The notes beneath the pieces were generated by a model, which saw only the letters and a program-made list of their open reading frames with translations, searched no databases and was not told where the DNA came from. This document shows, in pieces, positions 1 to 8,826 of a DNA stretch of 32,736 nucleotides. The position numbers were made by a program, and so were the translations under genes. How positions within the stretch are numbered: position 1 is the stretch's first letter; the number at the start of each line of letters is the position of its first letter. This DNA is from Rhodocyclaceae bacterium. GTDB lineage: Bacteria > Pseudomonadota > Gammaproteobacteria > Burkholderiales > Rhodocyclaceae. The DNA lies in contig JAQTZQ010000012.1 of the NCBI GenBank assembly GCA_028687645.1, forward strand, positions 1 to 32,736. Reading direction: 5' to 3'.

Positions 1-127
1 GACAACACCAACCCCACGGTCAACGCGCTAAAAGACGGCGAAAGCAAGACAGACAGCTACGAATACACCCTGACCGACGGCGACGGCAGCACGACCAAAG
101 CGACCCTGACGATCACCATCAAGGGCA
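1..127 (+). repeat. Copy 1 of exact 127-bp in-frame repeat in the adhesin
   Basis: Identical base for base to 724-850. The repeat encodes the end of a VCBS unit. The identity probably continues upstream of the window. Confidence 0.95.
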
Positions 128-3100
128 GCACGGAAGGCGTACCGACGATTGACGTCCCTGACGACAACCTTGCTGGACAAGGCGATGGCGACAAGACCGT
201 TGCTGAAACGGACGTCGCGATCGCGGGCAACTTCAGCATCACCGCCCCGGCCGGTCTCAAACAAATCACCCTAGGCAGCACCACGGTGAGCGAAGCTGAG
301 CTTGTCAACCTAAGCACCACCCCGGTCACCCTCGTCACCGATAAAGGCACGCTGGTACTGACCGGCTACGACGCCAGCAGCGGCCAAGTCAGCTACACCT
401 ACGACCCGAAAATACTGACCCACACAGACGGCGAAAGCCTGATCGACCGCATTGCCCTGACGGTCACTGACGACCTTGACATCAGCGGCACGCCGAACAG
501 CCTGGACATCAACATCACCGACAGCCAGCCGGTCGCGAAAGATGACGTCAACAGCATCACCGAAGACGGCACCCCGAACACCGTCGATGGCAACGTTCTG
601 ACGGGCGCGGGCGCGGACACCGTCGGTGGCGACAGCAACGCCAACCCGGTCACGGCGGCGAATGTCACCCTGACCTACGGCAGTCTGCAACTCAACAGCG
701 ACGGCAGCTACACCTACACCCTGGACAACACCAACCCCACGGTCAACGCGCTAAAAGACGGCGAAAGCAAGACAGACAGCTACGAATACACCCTGACCGA
801 CGGCGACGGCAGCACGACCAAAGCGACCCTGACGATCACCATCAAGGGCAAAACTGAGACCGTGCTAGAGGACGGTGATGAAACCAAGAGCGTTGCTGAA
901 GACACCACGCTATCAGTGACAAACGGCGCAGAAGGTGACTTGCTTAACAACAGTAGTGTTGTTGGAGGTACGCCAACCATTACTGGCTACAGCATTGATG
1001 GCGTAAGTGGTACTCAGGCTGTGGGTAGTAACGTTGATATCGATAAAGTGGGTACGTTAAATATCAGTGCAGATGGTAGCTATAGCTTTACGCCGGTAAA
1101 AGACTACTCTGGGGCTGTTCCTGTCATTACTTATACTGTTAGCAATGGTCAGGGTGGTACAGATACGTCTACCTTGAATCTCTCCGTTACTCCTGTTGCT
1201 GATACCCCAAAGGTGACAGTGGATATTGGCAGCGCTACGGAGATGAAACTTTCTGGAACGATTAATAAAGATAACTATGCGTCGATTAATTCGGGCTACA
1301 CCGTGGTTGCATCTTCAGGGACTGTTTCGACTAATGGTTCCCCAAATGGCTTTGGAGTTGCAGGTGATGTTATTGGTAACAAGAGTAATGCTACGTCAGA
1401 AATTCAGAGTGGTACTAGTGGAGAGTCTGAGAAGCTTCTGGTGACTTTCACAAATCCCACTCGTTGGGTTGATGTGAAGCTAGCATGGTTAGCTAGCGGA
1501 GAAGATGCGACTATCAAGCTTTACGGGCAGGATGGAAGCGTTATCCTCACTAAGTTGATTGATGGTGGCACCGATGGTGTTGATACTCTTTCCAGATTTG
1601 AGCCAACTACTGATTTGATCAAGAGTATTGAGTTCTCCGCCCCAACCAGTTCTGGTGGGGTGAATGATTACTTGGTTAATTCGATCTCATTTGAGTCTGT
1701 GGTTTCCAACAACTATCCGCTAACGATTACTGCCACACCAATTGATATTGATTACTCAGAGACAATTTCGACAATCAAGGTTGTTGTTCCTGAAGGGGCC
1801 ACGCTATCGGACGGTACGAAGAACGTCGATGGTACTTGGACATTGTCTCTAGTCAGCGATGGGGCTTACGTTGTAAGTGTTAATTCAACAACGAAAGCTG
1901 TGGAGATCACCGGATTGTCGATCACCATGCCAGCTTCTGCTTCTGGTGTTCAGACGCTCACGGTCACTGCGACTGCACTGGATGGGGCTGATACGGCTGA
2001 TGGTTCTGCAAGTATTTCGTTTGGAGGAGATTCTGGCGGAGGCGGTGGTGCCGGGAGTGCGCCAATTGCGGTTGACGACAATTTGTCTGGTACGGAAGAT
2101 ACGGTGCGGGTGATCAGTGCTGCTGATTTGTTTGGTGCTGATGGTACTGGATCAAGCAATGACCAAGACACTGATTCAAGCAGCTTTAGCAACATCACGA
2201 TTACCGCCTTGGGCTCAAATGGCACCTTGCTGCTGAATGATGTTCCGGTGTCCTTGAATCAATCGGTTAGCTTGGATGACATCAATGCTGGCAGTTTGAA
2301 ATTTGTGCCACAGGCCGATTTTAGTGGTCAGGCAAGCTTCCACTACACCGTCACAGACAGCTCCGGTAAGGTATCCAATGACGCTACCGTAAATCTGGCG
2401 ATTTCTCCGGTTGCGGATACGCCGACTGTATATGCGCATGTTACCAGTTTGGGTTTTGTTGCTTCTTCGACTAGTATTTTTTCGGATAACTTTAATTCAG
2501 GGCTGACGACGGGCGCATGGACACCCAATGCGATTCGAACCAATACCTTTGCTGAGGTTTCCGGCGGTAATGGCAAGACTTCGACGGAGTTGGCGCTGTT
2601 CAATTCCGTTGCATGGGCAGGTCAGACGGGTGGAAACACGAATGAGGAAGCCAATTTTTCCTCACGCTGGACAAGTCCAACAACAAATTCTGATCGCGTT
2701 GACGGTACTCGCTTTGCTGCTTATAACGTTGGCGGTAGTTCGGGGTCTGATGATGCCCAGGGTTTCTTGCAATATACGGGCTCCGACCTGACGGTGGCCG
2801 AGAAGACTTCGAAGAATTATGTGATTGATGTTCAGTTGTTTGCACAAGCCAGTTCTCCCCAGGCTAATGGCGTTGGCTTCATCTTTGGATATTCCGATGA
2901 CAGCAACTTCTTTTTGGCTCGCTGGGAGAATCCAAGTTCAGATTACGCACCAAATGGGGAATTGTTTAACCAATACCCAGGTCAATATCAGCAACTGTCA
3001 CTCGTGCAAGTATCTAATGGTACGGTGCGAGATTTGGCAACAACGTCGTTTAATGGCAGTGATTGGTTCAATTTACGCATTGCAGTGAGCGATACGGGAA

Positions 3101-3999
3101 TTGCTATCAATGCCGGCGACGTCGACAAAACGTCAATTACGGTAAGTCTCAATTACACGGTTACTGGCGTGGAAACTACCCCAGCTCTTGGCGAAGTGGG
3201 CTTTTATACCTTTGATAACGATTCTAAGGTTGCATTTGATAATTTGACTATCAGTGCGCAAGGTACGTATCGCTACACGCTGAATACCGAAGCTTTCCTT
3301 GGTGATATTGATGGTAGCGAAAGCCTTTCTTCGATAGCGCTGAGTGGCATTCCAGATGGTGTTTTGTTGTCAGATGCAAGTAACGGTGCAGCAATTCAAG
3401 TTGTTGGTGGTGCGGCTACGGTGGGTGTTGGTCAATCAGTCACTATGCAATCTGCGTCCGAATTGACTGCGGGGCAAATCAACGGGATTATCGCCAAGGT
3501 AACGGCAACTGAGACTACCGGTGGTGCTAGTGCGACTGATACCGATAACGTCAAGCTAGATACTGTGGCGGGCACTGACAGCGATGATTGGTTACAAGGT
3601 GGCAATAGCGCTGATTCGATTAGTGGTGCTGCCGGTAATGATGTGCTGCTGGGTGGTCAAGGCAATGACACGCTTGATGGTGGTGCCGGTGCGGATGTCA
3701 TTCGCTGGCGGCTTGGTGAGACGGGCACCGATACCGTGCAGAACTTTGGTTCTAATGCGGGTACTGATGTCCTTGATTTGCGCGATTTGCTACCCAACAG
3801 TGGGATTGATGCCGCCTCCTTGGATGCTTACCTAAACTTCAGCAAGCAAGGCAGTGATACGGTGATCGACGTCAAACCGGACGGCACAAACGTGACGCAG
3901 AAAATCGTGCTGGAGGGGGTTGATCTTGTTTCGACGGGAGGCAGTGATGTGGATATCATCTCCGACCTGATCAGCAAGGGTAAATTGATCACCGACTGA
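1..3999 (+). CDS. C-terminal part of giant RTX/VCBS-repeat adhesin (5' end outside window)
   Basis: The reading frame is open from the first base, so this is the last 1332 residues of a larger surface adhesin or biofilm protein of the LapA-like, type I-secreted class. Visible layout: two VCBS-type units (about residues 1-42 and 242-283, motif YEYTLTDGDGS), with a T1SS-143-like stretch between them. Tandem-95/cadherin-like segments follow (SYSFTPVKDYSG near 364, and after a Gly-rich linker at about 678-690). A ConA/lectin-like domain lies at about 817-1090. RTX nonapeptides come at about 1191-1236 (GGQGNDTLDGGAGAD), then a C-terminal secretion domain with LDLRDLL. RTX repeats bind calcium outside the cell; the C-terminus is the usual ABC-exporter signal. 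Base and codon use changes around position 850: GC-rich before, AT-richer after. No exporter or LapG/LapD-type genes are in view. The class is secure; the ligand is unknown. Confidence 0.9.
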   Translation, partial: DNTNPTVNALKDGESKTDSYEYTLTDGDGSTTKATLTITIKGSTEGVPTIDVPDDNLAGQGDGDKTVAETDVAIAGNFSITAPAGLKQITLGSTTVSEAELVNLSTTPVTLVTDKGTLVLTGYDASSGQVSYTYDPKILTHTDGESLIDRIALTVTDDLDISGTPNSLDINITDSQPVAKDDVNSITEDGTPNTVDGNVLTGAGADTVGGDSNANPVTAANVTLTYGSLQLNSDGSYTYTLDNTNPTVNALKDGESKTDSYEYTLTDGDGSTTKATLTITIKGKTETVLEDGDETKSVAEDTTLSVTNGAEGDLLNNSSVVGGTPTITGYSIDGVSGTQAVGSNVDIDKVGTLNISADGSYSFTPVKDYSGAVPVITYTVSNGQGGTDTSTLNLSVTPVADTPKVTVDIGSATEMKLSGTINKDNYASINSGYTVVASSGTVSTNGSPNGFGVAGDVIGNKSNATSEIQSGTSGESEKLLVTFTNPTRWVDVKLAWLASGEDATIKLYGQDGSVILTKLIDGGTDGVDTLSRFEPTTDLIKSIEFSAPTSSGGVNDYLVNSISFESVVSNNYPLTITATPIDIDYSETISTIKVVVPEGATLSDGTKNVDGTWTLSLVSDGAYVVSVNSTTKAVEITGLSITMPASASGVQTLTVTATALDGADTADGSASISFGGDSGGGGGAGSAPIAVDDNLSGTEDTVRVISAADLFGADGTGSSNDQDTDSSSFSNITITALGSNGTLLLNDVPVSLNQSVSLDDINAGSLKFVPQADFSGQASFHYTVTDSSGKVSNDATVNLAISPVADTPTVYAHVTSLGFVASSTSIFSDNFNSGLTTGAWTPNAIRTNTFAEVSGGNGKTSTELALFNSVAWAGQTGGNTNEEANFSSRWTSPTTNSDRVDGTRFAAYNVGGSSGSDDAQGFLQYTGSDLTVAEKTSKNYVIDVQLFAQASSPQANGVGFIFGYSDDSNFFLARWENPSSDYAPNGELFNQYPGQYQQLSLVQVSNGTVRDLATTSFNGSDWFNLRIAVSDTGIAINAGDVDKTSITVSLNYTVTGVETTPALGEVGFYTFDNDSKVAFDNLTISAQGTYRYTLNTEAFLGDIDGSESLSSIALSGIPDGVLLSDASNGAAIQVVGGAATVGVGQSVTMQSASELTAGQINGIIAKVTATETTGGASATDTDNVKLDTVAGTDSDDWLQGGNSADSISGAAGNDVLLGGQGNDTLDGGAGADVIRWRLGETGTDTVQNFGSNAGTDVLDLRDLLPNSGIDAASLDAYLNFSKQGSDTVIDVKPDGTNVTQKIVLEGVDLVSTGGSDVDIISDLISKGKLITD
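724..850 (+). repeat. Copy 2 of exact 127-bp in-frame repeat in the adhesin
   Basis: Identical to 1-127 with a period of 723 bp (241 codons), which keeps the frame. Perfect identity at synonymous positions points to recent duplication or gene conversion. Confidence 0.95.
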
Positions 4000-4015
4000 T
4001 CTCTTACGGTCAACA

Positions 4016-4050
4016 GCAAAAAGGGGCGGAAATTTCCGCCCCTTTTTTTA
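4016..4050. terminator. Bidirectional Rho-independent terminator
   Basis: A perfect 24-bp palindrome (4021-4044, arms AAGGGGCGGAAA / TTTCCGCCCCTT) is followed by a T run on the plus strand. A run of A before it gives a T run on the minus strand. It lies between the adhesin stop and the stop of the convergent Crp/Fnr gene, so it can serve both. Confidence 0.9.
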
Positions 4051-4067
4051 AGCTAAAAACTGAAGAA

Positions 4068-4763
4068 CTACCCTTCGTGCTTGCGCAGGTTAGAGACGTT
4101 GGGAATATGAATCGTCCGTCCTTCAACTCGAATCAGCTTCTGCTCCGTCAACTCATGGAGAATTCGTGAGAAGTGTTCCTGGGTCAGGTTAAGGCGAGAG
4201 GCGATGACGCCTTTGTTGGTGGGGAGGGTGACTGCAATGTTGAAGCCAATAAGGTCTTCATCGGAAAGTTCGCGCAGCAGGTAGCCGATAATGCGTTGTT
4301 TGCCGGAGTGGAGTGAGTAGGATTCGACGTCGTTCATCAGTTGATGCAGACGCATGGCCATGCCGGCGAGCATTTTCCGACTCAGGTTGTGGTCGCGCTC
4401 AAGTTCTTCAAAAACGGCATTTTTGGAAATGTGCAGGAGCAACGAGTCGCTCAGGGTTTGGGCAAAGACAATATAGGGCTTGTCCATGAACATCACTGCT
4501 TCACCAAAACTCTGGCCCTGCGTTAGCAATTCGACTACCTTTTCACCCCCCTGCGGCGAGGTAAAGGCAAGCTTTACCTGGCCATAAACCAGTAAGTGAA
4601 ATCCGGTGCACGGGTCATTTTTGTGGAAAAGAATGTCGCCCTTGCTGGCGTGAACTTCCCGGGTTGAGCGGGCGATTCGCTTGATTTCCTCGTTTGCCAA
4701 TCCGTTGAAAAGCGGAATATGGGTGAGCAGTGCTTCAATATTGACCGGCTGAGTAGCGTGCAT
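4068..4763 (-). CDS. dnr: Crp/Fnr-family regulator, Dnr-like (probable NO-responsive activator of nor genes)
   Basis: A 231-residue Crp/Fnr protein. It has an N-terminal cyclic-nucleotide-binding-type beta barrel (GDILFHKNDP...GFHLLVYGQVKLAF), a long dimerisation helix and a C-terminal winged helix with recognition region SRLNLTQEHFSRILHEL. It has no N-terminal Cys cluster of the FNR type, so an oxygen-labile 4Fe-4S centre is unlikely. In this class Dnr-type proteins carry heme and sense NO. I chose the ATG at 4763; a GTG at 4817 would add 18 poorly conserved-looking residues. It is the last gene of the nor cluster, about 70 bp after norD, so it is probably co-transcribed. The Dnr role is inferred from position and from FNR-like boxes before norC and norE. 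The family is secure, the exact name less so. Confidence 0.75.
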   Translation of the reverse strand: MHATQPVNIEALLTHIPLFNGLANEEIKRIARSTREVHASKGDILFHKNDPCTGFHLLVYGQVKLAFTSPQGGEKVVELLTQGQSFGEAVMFMDKPYIVFAQTLSDSLLLHISKNAVFEELERDHNLSRKMLAGMAMRLHQLMNDVESYSLHSGKQRIIGYLLRELSDEDLIGFNIAVTLPTNKGVIASRLNLTQEHFSRILHELTEQKLIRVEGRTIHIPNVSNLRKHEG

Positions 4764-4832
4764 GGTGGCTAGTAATAAATTAGAGCGCCGATGTTGGCAC
4801 TCGAATTTATACACCACAATAGTTCTAAATAA

Positions 4833-6674
4833 CTAGTCTCTAGTTAGTTGGGCGTAAAGCAAGGGGAGGCGTCGGGGCAGTTCTTCTGGTTTACGAATGA
4901 CACAAAAGCCGGCGGGACCAAACAGGTAGGGCAGGTAGGCGCCAGCTTCACGGTCGATGGTGACGCAGAAGGGCGTCAAACCCATGCGTCTGGCTTCATA
5001 GACGGCCATGCGTGTGTCTTCAATGCCGTAGCGGGAGTCATAGAGATCAAGGTCGTTTGGCTTGCCGTCGGTAATGATGAGTAGCAAGCGACGACCAGCA
5101 GGTTGTTCGTAAAGAATTTGAGACGATTGCCGCAAGGCTGCGCCCATGCGTGTGTAAAAACCGGGTTTGATGGCTAGGATACGACCGCGGGCTGCGGCGT
5201 CGTAGCGTCCATTGAATTCTTTGAGCAGGTGGAAACGGACATTTTGTCGCCGTAGTGATGAAAAACCGTAAATCCCGAAACGGTCACCGGTTGCTGAAAG
5301 CGCCTCGGAAAAAAGAAGCAATGAGTCACGGATGACGTCGACGATACGATGGCTGTCAGAGATCCAGGCATCGGTGGACATCGATAAATCAGCCAGTAGC
5401 AAGCAGGCAAGGTCGCGCTCACATCGGGCCTGGGCGAGATAGCCGCCAGTTTCTGGGGTGTGGCCGGAGCTGCGGTCAGCATGATTGCGGACACAGGCAT
5501 CAACATCGAGTTCAGCCCCATCTGGCTGGGCTTTCAGCCAACGTCGTTGCGGGGCGAGAGCGGCGAATTGGCCGCGCAGCTTTTTGGCGGTGCTGGCGAG
5601 TTCCGGCGGGAGTGCGGCGTGACCAGCATCTTGGGCGATCATTGGTTGCAAGCGGCAATGGTCTTTGAGCATGGCGGGCTTGCGATAATCCCATTCCGGT
5701 AGCGGGATGCCGGGGCCCACAGGGGTGTCATCCTCGGCGGCAGAGGGCAAGTCGAGGTCAAACTTGACTCTTGAGACGGCGGTTTCACCATCGCGCGTTA
5801 GTGAAAGTTTGTCGAGATCCTGGGCGGCATCTTTGGCATTGGGATTTTCATCATTGTCGTAAGCCCGGTTGACCCGGACATACTCTGCCCAGGTCGGAAT
5901 GCTTTCGGCGCGGAACATGGCGAGCATGGCCGCTTTGTTGTCTGGTGCGGTGACTTGTTCGGCTTTGTAGGCCTGCTTCTCGGTTTCGGCATTATTGCCG
6001 CTGCCCTCGGGTGGCAGGTTTTCATTGGCCGCGCCGACCTGCCCGGCTTGGCGCTCATCACTGCCGATCAGCCACAGCAGAACCGGCTGAGGCGGACGCG
6101 ATTTGATGGAAAACAGTGGCGGGAGGCCGTCTACCGAGCCGGGCTTTTGCAGTGCCTGGCGCAGGGCGTTTTCTTGCGCTGCCTCATCAGGCTTGAGTGC
6201 TTCCGGTGCAATACGGCTTGCCAGATGCGCAGTAACCAGGCGCTGATAGCGTTGCTGAAGGCCGGGGAATTGTGCCAGCGTGGCCAGGGTGGCGTTTTGA
6301 TTGCGAATAAACCAGGGCTTTCCCGGGCTGACATCGTTGGCGGCGAGGGCCGCGAGCCACAAATAGAGGTCACGATTGAGTGATTTTTCAGGGAAGGCGG
6401 CAATTTCTGGCGGTAAACGCAGGGTTTCCGCGTCGCGTCGTGCCTGGGCTACTTTTTCCGAGCTGCCGGCCAGACGTTGCAGCCAGCGTCGGCGAGCTCC
6501 GTGGTCTTCGAGGGTAGCGGCAGTAACTTTCAGGCCAGGGTCGCCGCCAAAGGCGCGAAACAAAATACCCGCTGTTTTTTCAACTTCTCCGAGCTTGACG
6601 ACGGCCTCCGGGTAATAGCCGGCGGCGGCTTTGGTCACCCAGTTATGCCAGAGTTTGCCAACAAATTCTTCCAT
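4833..6674 (-). CDS. norD: NorD, VWA-domain nitric oxide reductase activation protein
   Basis: A 613-residue protein with a C-terminal von Willebrand factor A domain. The MIDAS motif DLSMST (D-x-S-x-S) is near residue 428, and a second metal-site region reads TDGKPND. NorD proteins work with the AAA+ ATPase NorQ to activate the NorCB complex, probably through insertion of the non-heme iron. I chose the ATG at 6674 because it lies one base after the stop of the upstream ferredoxin gene and has a GGAGG 11 bases before it. Earlier starts (6734, 6701) would overlap that gene. The N-terminal two-thirds is helical and charged with no recognised motif, as is usual for the family. Cytoplasmic. Confidence 0.88.
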   Translation of the reverse strand: MEEFVGKLWHNWVTKAAAGYYPEAVVKLGEVEKTAGILFRAFGGDPGLKVTAATLEDHGARRRWLQRLAGSSEKVAQARRDAETLRLPPEIAAFPEKSLNRDLYLWLAALAANDVSPGKPWFIRNQNATLATLAQFPGLQQRYQRLVTAHLASRIAPEALKPDEAAQENALRQALQKPGSVDGLPPLFSIKSRPPQPVLLWLIGSDERQAGQVGAANENLPPEGSGNNAETEKQAYKAEQVTAPDNKAAMLAMFRAESIPTWAEYVRVNRAYDNDENPNAKDAAQDLDKLSLTRDGETAVSRVKFDLDLPSAAEDDTPVGPGIPLPEWDYRKPAMLKDHCRLQPMIAQDAGHAALPPELASTAKKLRGQFAALAPQRRWLKAQPDGAELDVDACVRNHADRSSGHTPETGGYLAQARCERDLACLLLADLSMSTDAWISDSHRIVDVIRDSLLLFSEALSATGDRFGIYGFSSLRRQNVRFHLLKEFNGRYDAAARGRILAIKPGFYTRMGAALRQSSQILYEQPAGRRLLLIITDGKPNDLDLYDSRYGIEDTRMAVYEARRMGLTPFCVTIDREAGAYLPYLFGPAGFCVIRKPEELPRRLPLLYAQLTRD

Positions 6675-6675
6675 C

Positions 6676-7647
6676 TCAGGCCTTGCCTCCGGCGTCTTCA
6701 TCCTGGTTAGAGAGTGCGGAAAATCCCGCTTCATTACGTCTTGCGGCGTCCTTGCTGACCCATTTCAATAACTGGCCATCGGGATTGTCGCGATTGACCG
6801 TACCGCAGGCTGAAATGCATTGGCCGCATTGGGTGCAGGCAAACATCCAGCGTTTGACGTTGCGCGGCTTGAGGCGCATCGGGCACACCGCATCGCAGGC
6901 GGAACCGTGACCATCGAGGCAACTGGCGCAATCGGTGAGACGCTTGCGCTCAAAGCCAACGACCATCGCCTCACGATTAAAAATCCAGGCAAAACTCTGG
7001 AAAATGCCCACGGCGCAGCCGTAACGACAGAAAAGATGGCGCGCGAAAAGGAATTCCAGGCTCAGGACGATCGTTGCTGCTGTCAGAAAAATCACTTCGC
7101 CACGATAGAGCGTAAAGGTGAACAGGCCGTGATAGACCTGAAATGGCGGCATCAGGTAAGTGAGTCCAACGACCGCCCAGGCAAAGGCAAAGCCAACTGC
7201 CGCCGGGACCACAAGGAGCCAGTAGCGCTTGTCGCGCGGGGTTGGTGAGCCGTCAGGCTCCCAGGGTGGCGTTTCTTTCTTTTCCCATACCGAATGTTTG
7301 CCGGTGGCGATGACCATCAGGCGGTTGATGGTTTCAACGACCGAAAAATGCGGACAAAGCCAGCCACAATAAAGGCGACCCCATTTCCAGGCCACCAGCA
7401 AAAGGAGGGCGCCGGTGCCGAGAATCGGTAAAAACAGGTACAAAATCAGGTTGACCGTAGCCGTTTGCCCATCAACCCGCCCGGCGATCAGGTCATCAAT
7501 GCCAATATGCCATTGGTAGGTGAGAAAATAGGCGTGTTTCTCGGTGAGGTCGTAACGCAGCAGGTCGAATAGCGGCGTCAGGGTGAATAGGGCAAAAAAG
7601 CCCATCTGCGTCAGCAGGCGGTAACGCTGTAATGCAGGTTTGCTCAT
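6676..7647 (-). CDS. NapH/NosR/CcoG-like membrane polyferredoxin in the nor cluster
   Basis: A 323-residue membrane iron-sulfur protein. Transmembrane segments lie at about 12-30, 65-88, 143-165 and 184-202. Two membrane-edge CxxxC pairs (C94/C98 in YCGWLCPH and C207/C211 in FCRYGCAVG) are typical of the Fer4_5 type. Two 4Fe-4S-like clusters follow: C240, C243, C251, C255 and C271, C274, C277, C281. Relatives pass electrons across or along the membrane (NapH, NosR) or act in oxidase assembly (CcoG). The second cluster ends CISACGTV, without the proline that normally follows the fourth Cys. The ATG at 7647 overlaps the stop of the upstream gene (ATGA), which fixes the start. Its role here is inferred: electron supply or metal-centre assembly for NOR. 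Confidence 0.8.
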   Translation of the reverse strand: MSKPALQRYRLLTQMGFFALFTLTPLFDLLRYDLTEKHAYFLTYQWHIGIDDLIAGRVDGQTATVNLILYLFLPILGTGALLLLVAWKWGRLYCGWLCPHFSVVETINRLMVIATGKHSVWEKKETPPWEPDGSPTPRDKRYWLLVVPAAVGFAFAWAVVGLTYLMPPFQVYHGLFTFTLYRGEVIFLTAATIVLSLEFLFARHLFCRYGCAVGIFQSFAWIFNREAMVVGFERKRLTDCASCLDGHGSACDAVCPMRLKPRNVKRWMFACTQCGQCISACGTVNRDNPDGQLLKWVSKDAARRNEAGFSALSNQDEDAGGKA

Positions 7648-8063
7648 TTTGTGGCGTGATCGATGGCCGGCCCAATCAGCGGGAAGCGCCAGGTTTGCCC
7701 GTTCATCGCCTTGATCAGCGCATACATGCCAAGCAGTACCAGCGTTGAATGGATGCAGGTGAAGTACAAAACGAGAATCACCCAGGTCCATTCCCAGTTG
7801 AGCCCGCCCAACGCGACGATCAGGCTGGAGAGCACAATGATCAAAAAGCCGCCGATTACGCTGACCCAGGTGGTTTGCTTGAGGTGTTGGCGTGCCAGTG
7901 GCGGCGCGCTGTCCTTGTATGTCAGCCAAAGCCCGACCAGACCGATGAAGGCGAGGCCAGGCAATAGCAGCAGGTTGATCAGATACAGTGCTTCAGCGAG
8001 GACGGCCAGGTTTTGCCCGGCCTTTTCTTCCTCAAAGCCGAAATCATCGTCCGAAAGTGGCAT
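7644..8063 (-). CDS. Small polytopic membrane protein of the nor cluster (DUF4870/Tic20-like layout)
   Basis: A 139-residue protein with an acidic N-terminus (SDDDFGFEEE). About three hydrophobic segments lie near residues 22-47, 66-87 and 91-115, followed by a short polar tail reading NGQTWRFPLIGPAI. The layout resembles the DUF4870/Tic20-like family, but I cannot confirm membership. It starts 20 bases inside norQ and its stop overlaps the ferredoxin start, so it is translated with both. That tight coupling suggests it belongs functionally to the nor operon, perhaps as partner or anchor of the ferredoxin. No catalytic motif is visible. Confidence 0.7.
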   Translation of the reverse strand: MPLSDDDFGFEEEKAGQNLAVLAEALYLINLLLLPGLAFIGLVGLWLTYKDSAPPLARQHLKQTTWVSVIGGFLIIVLSSLIVALGGLNWEWTWVILVLYFTCIHSTLVLLGMYALIKAMNGQTWRFPLIGPAIDHATK

Positions 8064-8826
8064 TCACAATTTCCATCAGCGCTTCGACGGTTTCTTCGTC
8101 GTCGGTCAAACTTTCAACCAGCGCGGCGCGGCAGGCGGCGCCGACATCAAAGCCAGATTTGATCAGGGTCGCGGCGTAAACCAGCAAACGGGTACTGACG
8201 ACTTCTTCGAGATCGCGATCCTTGAGGGCGCGGAAGGCTTTGGCAATGCCGACCAGACGTTTGGCCAGATCGGCATCGCAGCCAGTTTCGCCAAGCAGGA
8301 TGGAAATTTCACGTTCGGCACCCGGGAAATCGAAGCGCATGGACACAAAACGCTGACGGGTAGAAGGCTTCAAGCCTTTCATCAGGTTCTGGTAACCGGG
8401 GTTGTAGGAAACCACCAGCATGAAATTGTCGGGTGCCTCGAGCGTTTCTCCGGTGCGATCGATGGGCAGGATGCGGCGGTCGTCAGCCAGCGGGTGCAGA
8501 ACGACGGTGGTGTCCTTGCGCGCTTCGACAACTTCATCCAGGTAGCAGATGCCGCCTTCGCGTACCGCGCGAGTCAGCGGGCCATCCGACCAGTAGGTGC
8601 CTTGATCGGAAATCAGATGGCGGCCAACCAGGTCAGCGGCGGTCAGGTCGTCATGGCAGGCGACGGTGTACAGCGGCAGTTTCAGTCGGGCTGCCATGTG
8701 CGAGACAAAACGTGTTTTACCGCAGCCGGTAGGGCCTTTGATCAGCAGTGGCAAACGCTGATGAAAAGCGTGCTCGAAGAGCGATATTTCGTTGCCGGAA
8801 GGTTCGTAGAAGGGCAGTTCGGTCAT
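8044..8826 (-). CDS. norQ: NorQ, MoxR/CbbQ-type AAA+ ATPase
   Basis: A 260-residue AAA+ protein of the CbbQ/NirQ/NorQ group. Walker A is GPTGCGKT (31-38) and Walker B is ICYLDE (93-98). The sensor region is VSYNPGYQ, followed by the arginine-containing PSTRQRFV. NorQ forms a ring that, with the VWA protein NorD, remodels NorB to install or activate the catalytic iron. The start ATG overlaps the stop of norF (ATGA). The gene is full length for the family and has no missing motif. NirQ is an alternative name used in other species; the presence of norD and norCB here favours norQ. Confidence 0.92.
   Translation of the reverse strand: MTELPFYEPSGNEISLFEHAFHQRLPLLIKGPTGCGKTRFVSHMAARLKLPLYTVACHDDLTAADLVGRHLISDQGTYWSDGPLTRAVREGGICYLDEVVEARKDTTVVLHPLADDRRILPIDRTGETLEAPDNFMLVVSYNPGYQNLMKGLKPSTRQRFVSMRFDFPGAEREISILLGETGCDADLAKRLVGIAKAFRALKDRDLEEVVSTRLLVYAATLIKSGFDVGAACRAALVESLTDDEETVEALMEIVNATFGR

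Noticed and set aside
4831-4845. Inverted repeat AACTAG-TCT-CTAGTT at the norD stop
   Set aside because: The 6-bp AT-rich stem overlaps coding sequence and has no T tail. It does not match an FNR box, so I give it no function.
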